A DNA stretch of 21,143 nt. It comes from a virus. The notes under the pieces are model-generated. The model saw only the letters and a list, made by a program, of their open reading frames with translations, did not search any database and had not been told where the DNA came from. The position numbers were made by a program, and so were the translations under genes. Positions 15,542 to 20,897 of this stretch are shown piece by piece (position 1 is the stretch's first letter; each line of letters opens with the position of its first letter). The stretch spans positions 1-21,143 of IMG/VR virus record IMGVR_UViG_3300036780_000054. One strand, given 5' to 3'.

Positions 15542-16234
15542 TCAGAAAACTTTGAGTGCGGTAAAGCCGGCGAGTTCGGCCCAGCCGAGAGCGCGCTGAT
15601 ACCACTTCTTGGGCTTGGTCAGCGCGTCAGCCTCTTTTTCGATCGCGGCCGTGATGTGATCCACATGGCCCTCGATCCTCGAGGCGTCGTGCGCCAGGTC
15701 CGGCGCTGCCAGCGCCCAGGCCTGCGCGGTGCGCTCGATTGCTTTGCTTGTCCCCTGGAACCGGTTGAAGGCGCAATCAGGGTTATAGCTGCAGTCCAAA
15801 AACAGCGGCGCCTGGTCGTTGACCTGGTTCGCGATCGCTGCCGCCGGCGCGGTGACGCCGTGGACGTCTTGCGCGATCGCGGCCGCGGCCTGCGATACTG
15901 AATTACCAAGGACGGGCAGTGTGCTCGCGGCGGCGTTTGTAAATGCGGCTATCGATCGATTGGCGTTGCCCAATTGCCCGTCCGCCTTAACCACGGCGCC
16001 GTGTACTTCTCCTTCGATCTTGCGAAGGTGATTGTCGACGAGCTCCAAAACGCGATCGCCTACCGCGACGATGTCCCGTTCAAAGTGCAACGCATCGTCA
16101 TTTGCTTCGGTGCGCAGCGCTTCGACATTCGCCACAATGGCGCGCTCAGTTCGCATCGTTTCAACGCAAAGCAGCGTGAGCGAACAGAGGAACATCACGC
16201 CGGCGGTGTAGAGAGCTGCGCGGTAGAAATTCAT
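15542..16234 (-). CDS. Membrane-anchored coiled-coil protein in the lysis cassette (230 aa)
   Basis: One N-terminal transmembrane segment (about residues 6-24; AALYTAGVMFLCSLTLLCV) is followed by a long helical region rich in Ala/Asn/Val, with heptad-like spacing (about residues 30-140 and 160-205), and a short CSYNPDCAF segment near residue 148 that could be a disulfide. The C-terminus returns to an aromatic, hydrophobic end (WYQRALGWAELAGFTALKVF). Topology suggests most of it lies in the periplasm. It resembles small phage proteins often found beside holins and may act as a spanin-like or ejection-related factor, but I cannot assign that. It overlaps the holin-like gene by ATGA. Confidence 0.65.
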   Translation of the reverse strand: MNFYRAALYTAGVMFLCSLTLLCVETMRTERAIVANVEALRTEANDDALHFERDIVAVGDRVLELVDNHLRKIEGEVHGAVVKADGQLGNANRSIAAFTNAAASTLPVLGNSVSQAAAAIAQDVHGVTAPAAAIANQVNDQAPLFLDCSYNPDCAFNRFQGTSKAIERTAQAWALAAPDLAHDASRIEGHVDHITAAIEKEADALTKPKKWYQRALGWAELAGFTALKVF

Positions 16235-16419
16235 TTTGCGTCGGAAGCGAGAATCAGACCAACCCCCGCGGCGATACTGCTTATTTGTGCAGTACGTTCG
16301 GGCCAGAAGGCCGCGGCGATCGCGGCCAGGCCTGCGAGCGTCGACTTGGGGTTACGGCGTAAAAACGCGATAGCGCGCTCGAGCAGTGACGCCGGCGACG
16401 GGAAAGAATCACACCTCAT
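16231..16419 (-). CDS. Holin-like small membrane protein (62 aa)
   Basis: After a short N-terminal part (residues 1-21) comes RRNPKSTLAGLAAIAAAFWP (about 21-40) and a C-terminal hydrophobic stretch (ISSIAAGVGLILASDAK). The NPK-T/S-T-x-AG-x-AAI ... I-A-A/S-G-x-GLI-L-A-x-DA pattern matches small phage proteins usually called holin or holin-like, with two hydrophobic segments. Its position directly before the anchored protein and endolysin supports a lysis role. Both ends overlap neighbours by ATGA. Confidence 0.65.
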   Translation of the reverse strand: MRCDSFPSPASLLERAIAFLRRNPKSTLAGLAAIAAAFWPERTAQISSIAAGVGLILASDAK

Positions 16420-17000
16420 TTGCTGGCGCCCGGTTTCCAGACGATCCCCATTTCAACGATGGGATTCCAGCCGCCGAGGCTCGAGACGTACAGCATCCGG
16501 ACCGGCACCATAAACGCAAGTGAGGCCGTCAGCTGCCGGACGTAAGTAGCCGTGACGGCGCCGGAAATGCCAGACGTTGCCGAGCCGGCCGCGGAGGCCT
16601 GCGAGAACGAAAAGCCCGCATCGGCGCCCAGCAACAGCATGTTTTTCGAGTCCTGGTGGATGACGCGGTGCACTCCCTCGCGAACCGAGGTCGTGAACAC
16701 ATAGCCGCTCTTTCCGTTGATGACCGTCTTAACCGGGAAGACATCGGCCGTCGTTGACTCATACAGCCCGAGGGATTGAGAAAACGGAATCACCGCGCTA
16801 CCCCAGAGGTTTGCGCCGGCGAATTGGTTGTAAGCAGCGCCGCCGGCGACGTAGGCCGGAAGCGTGATCGAATTGAGAGCGGCGGCCGTGGCCGCGGCGG
16901 CCGTCGACGGCGCCGAGCTGGTCGACGCGGGAGCCGGCGCCGGCGTCGTCTGCGCGAATGCGATCGCCGAGGCGATCAGGAAAGCGAGAGTCAGTCTCAT
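16416..17000 (-). CDS. Outer-membrane beta-barrel-like protein with signal peptide (194 aa)
   Basis: The ATG at 17000 gives a signal peptide (MRLTLAFLIASAIAFAQ) followed by a Pro/Ala/Thr linker (APAPA encoded by a 12-bp palindrome at 16933-16944). From about residue 45, alternating hydrophobic strands appear (LPAYVAGGAAYNQFAG, WGSAVIPFSQSLGLYEST, GYVFTTSVREGVHRVI, LLLGADAGFSFS, ATYVRQLTASLAFMVPVR, NPIVEMGIVW), ending near an aromatic residue as barrels do. It looks like an eight-stranded outer-membrane barrel. It is the first of the lysis-cassette genes and may alter the cell surface or help late envelope steps. The start shares one base with the previous stop (TAATG). A longer upstream frame (to 17207) is an overlap artefact with the 49-aa gene and NusG. 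Confidence 0.65.
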   Translation of the reverse strand: MRLTLAFLIASAIAFAQTTPAPAPASTSSAPSTAAAATAAALNSITLPAYVAGGAAYNQFAGANLWGSAVIPFSQSLGLYESTTADVFPVKTVINGKSGYVFTTSVREGVHRVIHQDSKNMLLLGADAGFSFSQASAAGSATSGISGAVTATYVRQLTASLAFMVPVRMLYVSSLGGWNPIVEMGIVWKPGASK

Positions 17001-17149
17001 TAGACCTTGGGGGCCTTCGTCTTCTTGCTCTTGGGAGCCTGCATGACGCTGGCGAGCGTCAGCTTTGGCGCGGTGAGACGCATGCCGCCCGGCGGCGTGA
17101 GCTTGGGCGTAAGAGGGGTTCGAACCGTTGGAGCGTTTGCTTTGGCCAT
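17000..17149 (-). CDS. Small basic protein (49 aa) between NusG-like gene and barrel protein
   Basis: I chose the ATG at 17149, two bases after the NusG-like stop, instead of a longer frame to 17323 that would overlap NusG. The product begins MAKANAPTVRTPLTPK, contains a partly repeated LTPKLTP ... LTAPKLTLA pattern and ends in a Lys-rich tail (APKSKKTKAPKV). It has no membrane segment. The sequence is too short and low in complexity to classify; a nucleic-acid-binding partner of NusG is one possibility. It couples to the barrel gene by TAATG. Confidence 0.6.
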   Translation of the reverse strand: MAKANAPTVRTPLTPKLTPPGGMRLTAPKLTLASVMQAPKSKKTKAPKV

Positions 17150-17151
17150 TG

Positions 17152-17709
17152 TCAGTTTTTCTTGGGCAAATCGTCTGCGCCGACTTCGACATTGACCGCG
17201 CCGCCAATCATCGGAACACGCACCACCAGGCGCGTCGCGCCTTTGGTGCGCACCACGACTCCGGACACGCCGGCGAGCGGTCCGGATTCGATGGTGACGG
17301 TTTCCCCTGCGACATATGCGCACGGAGAGGCCATGAGGCCAGATGCCAGCACATCGCGAACGTTGGCAATATCGGCATCCGAAACTTCAATTGGGTCGAT
17401 CGAGGTTGGCAAAATTTGAACTACTCCGGGGACGCGCAGCGCATCAATGATCTGGGCGCGATCGCAACGGACAAAAATGTAACCGGGGAACAGCGGCCGG
17501 ACAGTGGTTTTCTCACGATCGGTCCATCGCACGCGTTCGCGCCAGGTCGGTAAAAACGATTCAATTCCGTGGCCGGTAAGGAATGCTTCAACGCGAAACT
17601 CTTGATTGGAGCGGAGCCGCAAAGCCCACCACGTGACGGAGACGGCGCCGAAAACGTAAGGAGGGGACGCTTCCGCCATGTCGGTCACATTGGGTGAACT
17701 ATGCGGCAT
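17152..17709 (-). CDS. NusG/RfaH-family transcription elongation factor (candidate late antiterminator)
   Basis: A 185-aa protein with an N-terminal NGN domain (about residues 26-122): WWALRLRSNQEF, FLPTWRERVRW and the hallmark RPLFPGYIFVRCD near residue 71-83. A linker and a C-terminal KOW-type segment follow (GETVTIESGPLAGVSGVVV, about residues 135-153, and VRVPMIGGAVNVEV). This is the architecture of NusG and its specialised paralogues RfaH and UpxY/LoaP, which bind RNA polymerase and suppress pausing or termination. Placement as the last gene before lysis and morphogenesis suggests it serves that operon. The ATG at 17709 lies in a hairpin arm; an alternative ATG at 17679 would give 175 aa and keeps the whole NGN domain. 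Confidence 0.85.
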   Translation of the reverse strand: MPHSSPNVTDMAEASPPYVFGAVSVTWWALRLRSNQEFRVEAFLTGHGIESFLPTWRERVRWTDREKTTVRPLFPGYIFVRCDRAQIIDALRVPGVVQILPTSIDPIEVSDADIANVRDVLASGLMASPCAYVAGETVTIESGPLAGVSGVVVRTKGATRLVVRVPMIGGAVNVEVGADDLPKKN

Positions 17710-17735
17710 CCGGTTAGTTAGTCGCCAGATGCCGC
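17703..17735 (-). promoter_or_regulatory. Inverted repeat enclosing the NusG-like start codon
   Basis: The arms GCGGCATC (17703-17710) and GATGCCGC (17728-17735) are a perfect 8-bp inverted repeat with a 17-base spacer. In the minus-strand RNA the NusG-like ATG (17707-17709) lies in the 3' arm, so folding would hide it. No clear Shine-Dalgarno is visible. It could be a translational control hairpin or a site recognised by the factor itself. Confidence 0.5.
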
Positions 17736-17776
17736 CAGAGGTTGCCTACAGAAAGAAGAAGTTGAGTCCTATGCGC

Positions 17777-18064
17777 CTAAGTAGTCGCCGGGTCGCGCTT
17801 TCGCTTGCCGGCCGCAGCCCATTTAATTTCGGCGAGGGCCTGTTCCACTTCCTCTCGAGCCTGCAGGCTGAGATTGATCTCGCGCTGAAGCGCCGCGGTT
17901 TCCGCCCCGAGATTCATCGCAACAGTGGCGTAATCGCGGCAATCCGAGGCCAGTTCGGAGTTCGTACGCCGTTGGTAGGCCACGCCGGCGGCGTTGGTGG
18001 TCCAGATGGGATACTCGCCGTCGAGGTGCTCCGCAAGGCGAACGAGGAAGCCGGCAACGTCCAT
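17777..18064 (-). CDS. Small protein of unknown function (95 aa)
   Basis: I do not recognise a family. The first 45 residues are mixed (MDVAGFLVRLAEHLDGEYPI, YQRRTNSELASDCRDYATV), then a helical region with heptad-like hydrophobics (about residues 48-85; AALQREINLSLQAREEVEQA) and a basic end (AAGKRKRDP). No signal or membrane segment is seen. It follows the XhlA-like gene by nine bases and precedes a 67-base gap leading to the NusG-like gene. The helical C-terminal half suggests an oligomeric or partner-binding protein. Confidence 0.6.
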   Translation of the reverse strand: MDVAGFLVRLAEHLDGEYPIWTTNAAGVAYQRRTNSELASDCRDYATVAMNLGAETAALQREINLSLQAREEVEQALAEIKWAAAGKRKRDPATT

Positions 18065-18073
18065 GGTGTCTAC

Positions 18074-18268
18074 CTACCCGTGCAGCAGCTTCAGCAGGCC
18101 GCCGACAGCGGCCAGCAGCGTGAGGATTGTCGTGTACAGGATCCAGTCGATGCGCCCGCGGACCGAGACGACCTCTTTTTCGACGTTGGTGAGGCGCGCG
18201 CCGTGGTCGGCGAGCGTTTCGCCGTGACGAGCAATGATATCGGGGCTGCAGGCTGCTACGGCGGACAT
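18074..18268 (-). CDS. XhlA-like small membrane protein (64 aa)
   Basis: An amphipathic N-terminal helix with heptads (ETLADHGARLTNVEKEVVSV, about residues 17-36) leads to one C-terminal transmembrane segment (WILYTTILTLLAAVGGLLKLL, split at residues 42-62). This 'coiled coil then RIDWILYT..membrane' plan is that of haemolysin XhlA/BhlA-type proteins, which assist holins. Its ATG abuts the previous stop with AAGGAAG upstream. It sits five genes ahead of the main lysis cassette, so the role may be regulatory or an early membrane function. Confidence 0.6.
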   Translation of the reverse strand: MSAVAACSPDIIARHGETLADHGARLTNVEKEVVSVRGRIDWILYTTILTLLAAVGGLLKLLHG

Positions 18269-18655
18269 TTAGACTTCCTTACGGTAGAACTCGAGCGATC
18301 GCGTGCCGGTGTTGGCGCGGGTGACCACCAGCGGAATCGCGGCCGGGAACGCATCGAGCGCCTTCAGGGTGCAGGAGAGGACGCCGAGCGCGGCCTTCAT
18401 CCCAACAAGCTTTACGAAGTGGGAAATGTCGATCGTGGCCTGAGAGGCCTTGGGGCCCAGCACGGCGCAGAATTTCACGCCAGGCGCGACATGGGGGGTA
18501 TTGGCGTCGGCGGCTTCATACTCCAGCCGGATCGCCTTTTTCAGGTCCTCGAGGCGCGTAATTTTGGGTCTGAACGGGGCGATTTCGCGGTCAAGCGCCG
18601 CCGCCTCGTCGACCATGGCGGCGAGAGGGGACGCGGATTTCTTAGGAGAGGCCAT
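18269..18655 (-). CDS. Phage protein of unknown function (128 aa)
   Basis: The N-terminal half is helical and charged (MVDEAAALDREIAPFRPK, then LEDLKKAIRLEYEAADA). The middle has beta-type pieces (VAPGVKFCAVLGPKASQATI) followed by HFVKLVGMKAALGVLSCTLK and ALDAFPAAIPLVVTRANTGT. The combination of an N-terminal 'EI.P..P....LE..K..I' helix, a central beta piece and 'K..G...F......L..LD' resembles small phage proteins of unknown role that I recall only vaguely. There is no clear ribosome site. It follows the structured gap at 18656-18774. Confidence 0.6.
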   Translation of the reverse strand: MASPKKSASPLAAMVDEAAALDREIAPFRPKITRLEDLKKAIRLEYEAADANTPHVAPGVKFCAVLGPKASQATIDISHFVKLVGMKAALGVLSCTLKALDAFPAAIPLVVTRANTGTRSLEFYRKEV

Positions 18656-18691
18656 CCGACACGGTAGTCGCCGCCGGCGGCCGCGAGTGGC

Positions 18692-18758
18692 TTAAGGGCC
18701 TCCGGTGGACTTACTAACGGCCACCGCTACCATGGCACCCTCGCTGGGCGAGGCCCTT
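18692..18758 (-). promoter_or_regulatory. Structured leader with alternative hairpins and a possible 13-codon leader ORF
   Basis: This gap between the LuxR-type gene and the 128-aa gene holds several nested inverted repeats on the minus-strand RNA. CCTCGC-CCA-GCGAGG (18739-18753) makes a tight 6-pair hairpin. AAGGGCCTC and GAGGCCCTT (arms 18750-18758 and 18694-18702) form a perfect 9-pair long-range stem that uses part of the same bases, so the two exclude each other. CGGTGG/CCACCG (18703-18708 with 18721-18726) nests inside. An ATG at 18733 opens MVAVAVSKSTGGP and stops at 18692, just past the long stem; its GAGGG ribosome-like site (18738-18742) lies in the small hairpin. This is attenuator-like, but expression is unproven. 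A 12-bp palindrome GCCGCCGGCGGC (18670-18681) lies just downstream. Confidence 0.45.
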
Positions 18759-18774
18759 CTCTTGGAATAGCTTT

Positions 18775-19122
18775 TTACGCTGCCTTGGGCTGATCGTTGG
18801 ACAGGGGCGGGGACGTGAAAGGCGGCGGATTCATCAACAGCAGCATAGCCTGGCGCAGCTCATCGGCGGTAAACGCGTGAGTGGCGAGGATCGTACAGAG
18901 CTGGTCGAAAGGGGAAACTTGGGGCGGGTTGGCAAGGCCAGACCGAAAAGCAAACGCGGCGAGACCGGCCCGGCCGTCGACGCGCAGCTTAGCGTACAGC
19001 CGCGAGCTGTAGACCTTCACGGTATTCGGGCTGATGTTCAGCTCCGAAGCAATCTGTTTTGGACCTTTGCCCTCGCCGGCTGCCAGCGCGATTTGCCTCT
19101 CGCGGGGGGTGAGCCGTGTCAT
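18775..19122 (-). CDS. Stand-alone LuxR/GerE-type helix-turn-helix regulator (115 aa)
   Basis: From the ATG at 19122 the protein opens directly with the GerE domain: LTPRERQIALAAGEGKGPKQ (residues 4-23), then IASELNISPNTVKVYSSRLY (24-43) and AKLRVDGRAGLAAFAFRSGL (44-63). The recognition helix is SPNTVKVY. The remaining 50 residues are helical then Pro-rich, with no receiver or autoinducer domain, so activity is probably set by amount or partner binding. The start overlaps the sigma factor stop as ATGA (19119-19122), so the two are made together. A longer frame to 19284 would only overlap sigma. It probably binds DNA near promoters used by the coupled sigma factor. Confidence 0.85.
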   Translation of the reverse strand: MTRLTPRERQIALAAGEGKGPKQIASELNISPNTVKVYSSRLYAKLRVDGRAGLAAFAFRSGLANPPQVSPFDQLCTILATHAFTADELRQAMLLLMNPPPFTSPPLSNDQPKAA

Positions 19123-19706
19123 GCAGCCTCCCGCAGGCGGTCGCGCAACGTCCGAATTGCCGTCGAATGGGCCTTGAAGGCCATGTTTCGCGTGATGCCG
19201 AGCATTTCGGCGACGGTCGGCAGGTCTGGCAGGGCAGGGGAGTAGTAAAGGTCGATTACCGAGGCCTGGAGCGGCGTCAGGCACGCGGTGATGTGGGCGC
19301 GGAGCTGGGCGAACCGGCGGCCGAGGTCGATGCGTTCTTCGGTCTCGGAAAGAGCTTTCTGGGCCGGGAACTCAATCACGTTATCGAGCGGCGGCATGGT
19401 CTGTTCGGCGAACTTGCTGCGCCGAAACGTGTCTTTAATGGCGCCGGCGATCGCGGCGCGGGCATAGGCGGAAAACGGGGTTCCCTCGTTTTCGCTCGGC
19501 CTGTAGCGCGTGGCAGCGCGGGTCAGAGCGAAATTGCCGACAGCAATCAAATCATCAAGGTCAAAAGAGGGGGGGAGTTTACGGTGAATTCGCCGTGCGA
19601 TGGGGGGCACGAGCGATAAGTGATCTACAACTAAGGCATCCCGCCTGGCGAGTACTTTTGCGCGATGGGCCCCTGTTGAGATGCACACCGGCGCAGTGTT
19701 CATCAT
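19119..19706 (-). CDS. Phage-encoded sigma-70 family RNA polymerase sigma factor
   Basis: A 195-aa protein with sigma region 2 at about residues 26-105: LVVDHLSLVPPIARRIHRKL, then FDLDDLIAVGNFALTRAATR and GTPFSAYARAAIAGAIKDTF, which include the core-binding and -10 recognition parts. Region 4 follows near residues 140-194 (LTPLQASVIDLYYSPALPD, TVAEMLGITRNMAFKAHSTA, RTLRDRLREA). There is no room for a full region 3, as in small alternative sigma factors of the FliA/SigB relatives. It would bring host RNA polymerase to phage promoters. The first two codons are both ATG (19706 or 19703); GAAGTGG lies just upstream. The gene is preceded by an AT-rich operator-like region. Confidence 0.88.
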   Translation of the reverse strand: MMNTAPVCISTGAHRAKVLARRDALVVDHLSLVPPIARRIHRKLPPSFDLDDLIAVGNFALTRAATRYRPSENEGTPFSAYARAAIAGAIKDTFRRSKFAEQTMPPLDNVIEFPAQKALSETEERIDLGRRFAQLRAHITACLTPLQASVIDLYYSPALPDLPTVAEMLGITRNMAFKAHSTAIRTLRDRLREAA

Positions 19707-19751
19707 CCACTTCAGTTTACAGGAGTGAATTGTGAGAAACCAAACAATTTA

Positions 19752-19766
19752 TCGGTAAATTACCGA
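19752..19766. promoter_or_regulatory. 15-bp palindrome upstream of sigma factor gene (operator candidate)
   Basis: TCGGTAA-A-TTACCGA has perfect 7-bp arms around one central base and lies 46-60 bases upstream of the sigma start, inside the most AT-rich stretch of this part of the window. Another CGGTAAA half-site occurs at 19822-19828. A dimeric repressor or activator could bind here. I could not fit a convincing -35/-10 promoter, although one is expected near it. Confidence 0.55.
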
Positions 19767-19784
19767 ATCATTTTGGGCTACGTA

Positions 19785-19812
19785 GAAACCGCTGCCCGGT
19801 TCGGGAAACCGC
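19785..19812. repeat. Direct repeats spaced 20 bp upstream of the sigma gene
   Basis: GAAACCGC occurs at 19785-19792 and again at 19805-19812, a 20-bp period, or about two helical turns, so two protein subunits could bind the same DNA face. The copies lie just upstream of the palindrome at 19752-19766, in the 137-base intergenic region before the sigma gene. Confidence 0.5.
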
Positions 19813-19843
19813 AGGAATGGCCGGTAAAAGCCGCAATTTACGC

Positions 19844-20173
19844 TTAAGTAGATGAAGTCGAGCCCTGAGCACCTTTGGCTACTTCAGTCCCGCCGGCGGC
19901 GCCGGTTTTGGCGGGAATCATGGCGTCGCGCAGCCCGTTCTCGATTTGAGCTTCGCGCACCCAAAACGGGTGATGCAAAATGTCAGCGCTGAGCGTCTGC
20001 GGCTTCTCGTCGTACGTGTACGTGATCGTCGTGCCGTGGCCGGTTATTTGGCCAGTGACGCGCCCTCCGCTCTGCTCTTTTTTCGAAATTTGCTGCTGAT
20101 GGCGATTGGTCAGCGTCGCAACCATCGTGTCGAAATTACTGCGGGAGACGTTGGTGAGTAGCATGTTCTCCAT
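19844..20173 (-). CDS. Small protein of unknown function (109 aa)
   Basis: The protein begins MENMLLTNVSRSNFDTMVAT and continues QISKKEQSGGRVTGQITGHG, then TTITYTYDEKPQTLSADILH and HPFWVREAQIENGLRDAMI. The middle 'G.I.GHG....Y.Y.....L...I...PF.V....IE..L..AI' layout resembles a family of small beta-then-helix proteins seen in bacterial and phage genomes without known function. The tail is low-complexity Thr/Ser/Gly. ATG at 20173 or 20164 could be the start. It is the last gene before the 137-base region ahead of sigma, and no terminator is evident after it. Confidence 0.6.
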   Translation of the reverse strand: MENMLLTNVSRSNFDTMVATLTNRHQQQISKKEQSGGRVTGQITGHGTTITYTYDEKPQTLSADILHHPFWVREAQIENGLRDAMIPAKTGAAGGTEVAKGAQGSTSST

Positions 20174-20194
20174 GCTACTCGCTTTTCGTGGCGA

Positions 20195-20422
20195 TTAGAC
20201 GCCGCCGGCGCCTGCAGCCTGCGTACGCGGCCGGCCGCGCTGCCGTGAACCCTTGGTGAGTTGCGCGGTCCCTTGCGTGGCTGCATGCCACGTCTGGTAC
20301 CACGTGTTGATTTGCTTCCCAAACGATCCAAACATCGTGAGCGGCAAAATGAGGTTGCCGTTTTCCACGGAAGCATTTCCGCCGCCTGATGCGGTCGTTC
20401 GTCGTCGTGATGGTGTCGCCAT
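20195..20422 (-). CDS. Small basic protein of unknown function (75 aa)
   Basis: I take the ATG at 20422, which has AAAGGAG at good spacing, and not the longer frame to 20476 that would begin inside a hairpin. The product has a Ser/Arg/Gly-rich N-terminus (ATPSRRRTTASGGGNASV), a hydrophobic middle (LILPLTMFGSFGKQINTWYQ) and an Arg/Gln/Gly-rich end (SRQRGRPRTQAAGAGGV). The middle is too short and mixed for a confident membrane segment. The basic ends suggest nucleic acid contact. I do not recognise a family. Confidence 0.6.
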   Translation of the reverse strand: MATPSRRRTTASGGGNASVENGNLILPLTMFGSFGKQINTWYQTWHAATQGTAQLTKGSRQRGRPRTQAAGAGGV

Positions 20423-20456
20423 CGGGTGATTCTCCTTTCGTTTGAGCGTACACGAG

Positions 20457-20476
20457 GTGTGGCTAAAAAGCCACAC
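20457..20476 (-). terminator. Perfect hairpin just after a stop codon
   Basis: Minus-strand RNA reads GTGTGGCT-TTTT-AGCCACAC: eight pairs with a four-base loop, starting two bases after the stop of the 128-aa gene. No U-tract follows (CCTCGTG), so it may be a poor terminator, a processing site or a 3'-end protecting hairpin. It is the only such perfect stem in the small-gene region. Confidence 0.45.
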
Positions 20477-20478
20477 AG

Positions 20479-20865
20479 TTAACTTGTCGTCGACTGCGCG
20501 GTGGGAGCGGTGGCAGACGGAGGAGCGACGGAAATTGCTTCGGCTTTAGTGACAAGCGTGGAAGACGCGTTTGCGATCGCATCTAGCGCCGCCTGGTCGG
20601 TGGGGCTGAGCGTGCCTGGCGAATTCTGGAAATTCTGGATCATCGTATCGAGGTTGGCTACTCCTGTGACAATGCCGTCCAGCGTTTTGCTGATTGTGTC
20701 GAGGTTGGCCTGCTCTTTGGCAGCCCAGTCGGTGATTTGGCTCATGATCGTTGTCTCCCCTTTCTGGAGCTCTGTGAGCTGCTGCGCGATCGCTACAACG
20801 CCGGCCTTGATTGCCGCGATGTCGGCGCTGTCTACGATTAAAATGCTCCAGCTCACAGGTTTCAT
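20479..20865 (-). CDS. Small helical protein of unknown function (128 aa; internal start gives 88 aa)
   Basis: From the ATG at 20865 the protein is 128 aa; an internal ATG at 20745 has a strong AAAGGGGAG ribosome site about nine bases upstream and would give 88 aa. The upstream part is still codon-biased like a gene (third positions mostly G or C), so I keep the longer frame as the outer limit. The core SQITDWAAKEQANLDTISKT, LDGIVTGVANLDTMIQNF and NSPGTLSPTDQAALDAIANA is helical with an Ala/Leu heptad tendency and ends in a Ser/Thr/Ala/Pro tail. It resembles small prophage proteins I have seen beside structural genes, role unknown. A hairpin follows the stop. Confidence 0.6.
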   Translation of the reverse strand: MKPVSWSILIVDSADIAAIKAGVVAIAQQLTELQKGETTIMSQITDWAAKEQANLDTISKTLDGIVTGVANLDTMIQNFQNSPGTLSPTDQAALDAIANASSTLVTKAEAISVAPPSATAPTAQSTTS

Positions 20866-20897
20866 TTTACGCAGGTGCGCATGATCGATGGGTATTG

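Noticed and set aside
15153-15605. Longer version of the endolysin starting at 15605
   Set aside because: It overlaps the anchored coiled-coil gene by 64 bases and adds an Arg-rich leader unlike the family; the ATG at 15539 lies two bases past the upstream stop.
16416-17207. Longer version of the barrel protein starting at 17207
   Set aside because: It would overlap the NusG-like gene and the 49-aa gene, and hide the obvious signal peptide that begins at 17000.
18775-19284. Longer version of the LuxR-type protein starting at 19284
   Set aside because: The extra 54 codons overlap the sigma factor region 4; the ATGA start at 19122 begins the GerE domain directly.
20195-20476. Frame start at 20476 for the 75-aa protein
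   Set aside because: It begins inside a perfect hairpin; the ATG at 20422 has a strong ribosome site.
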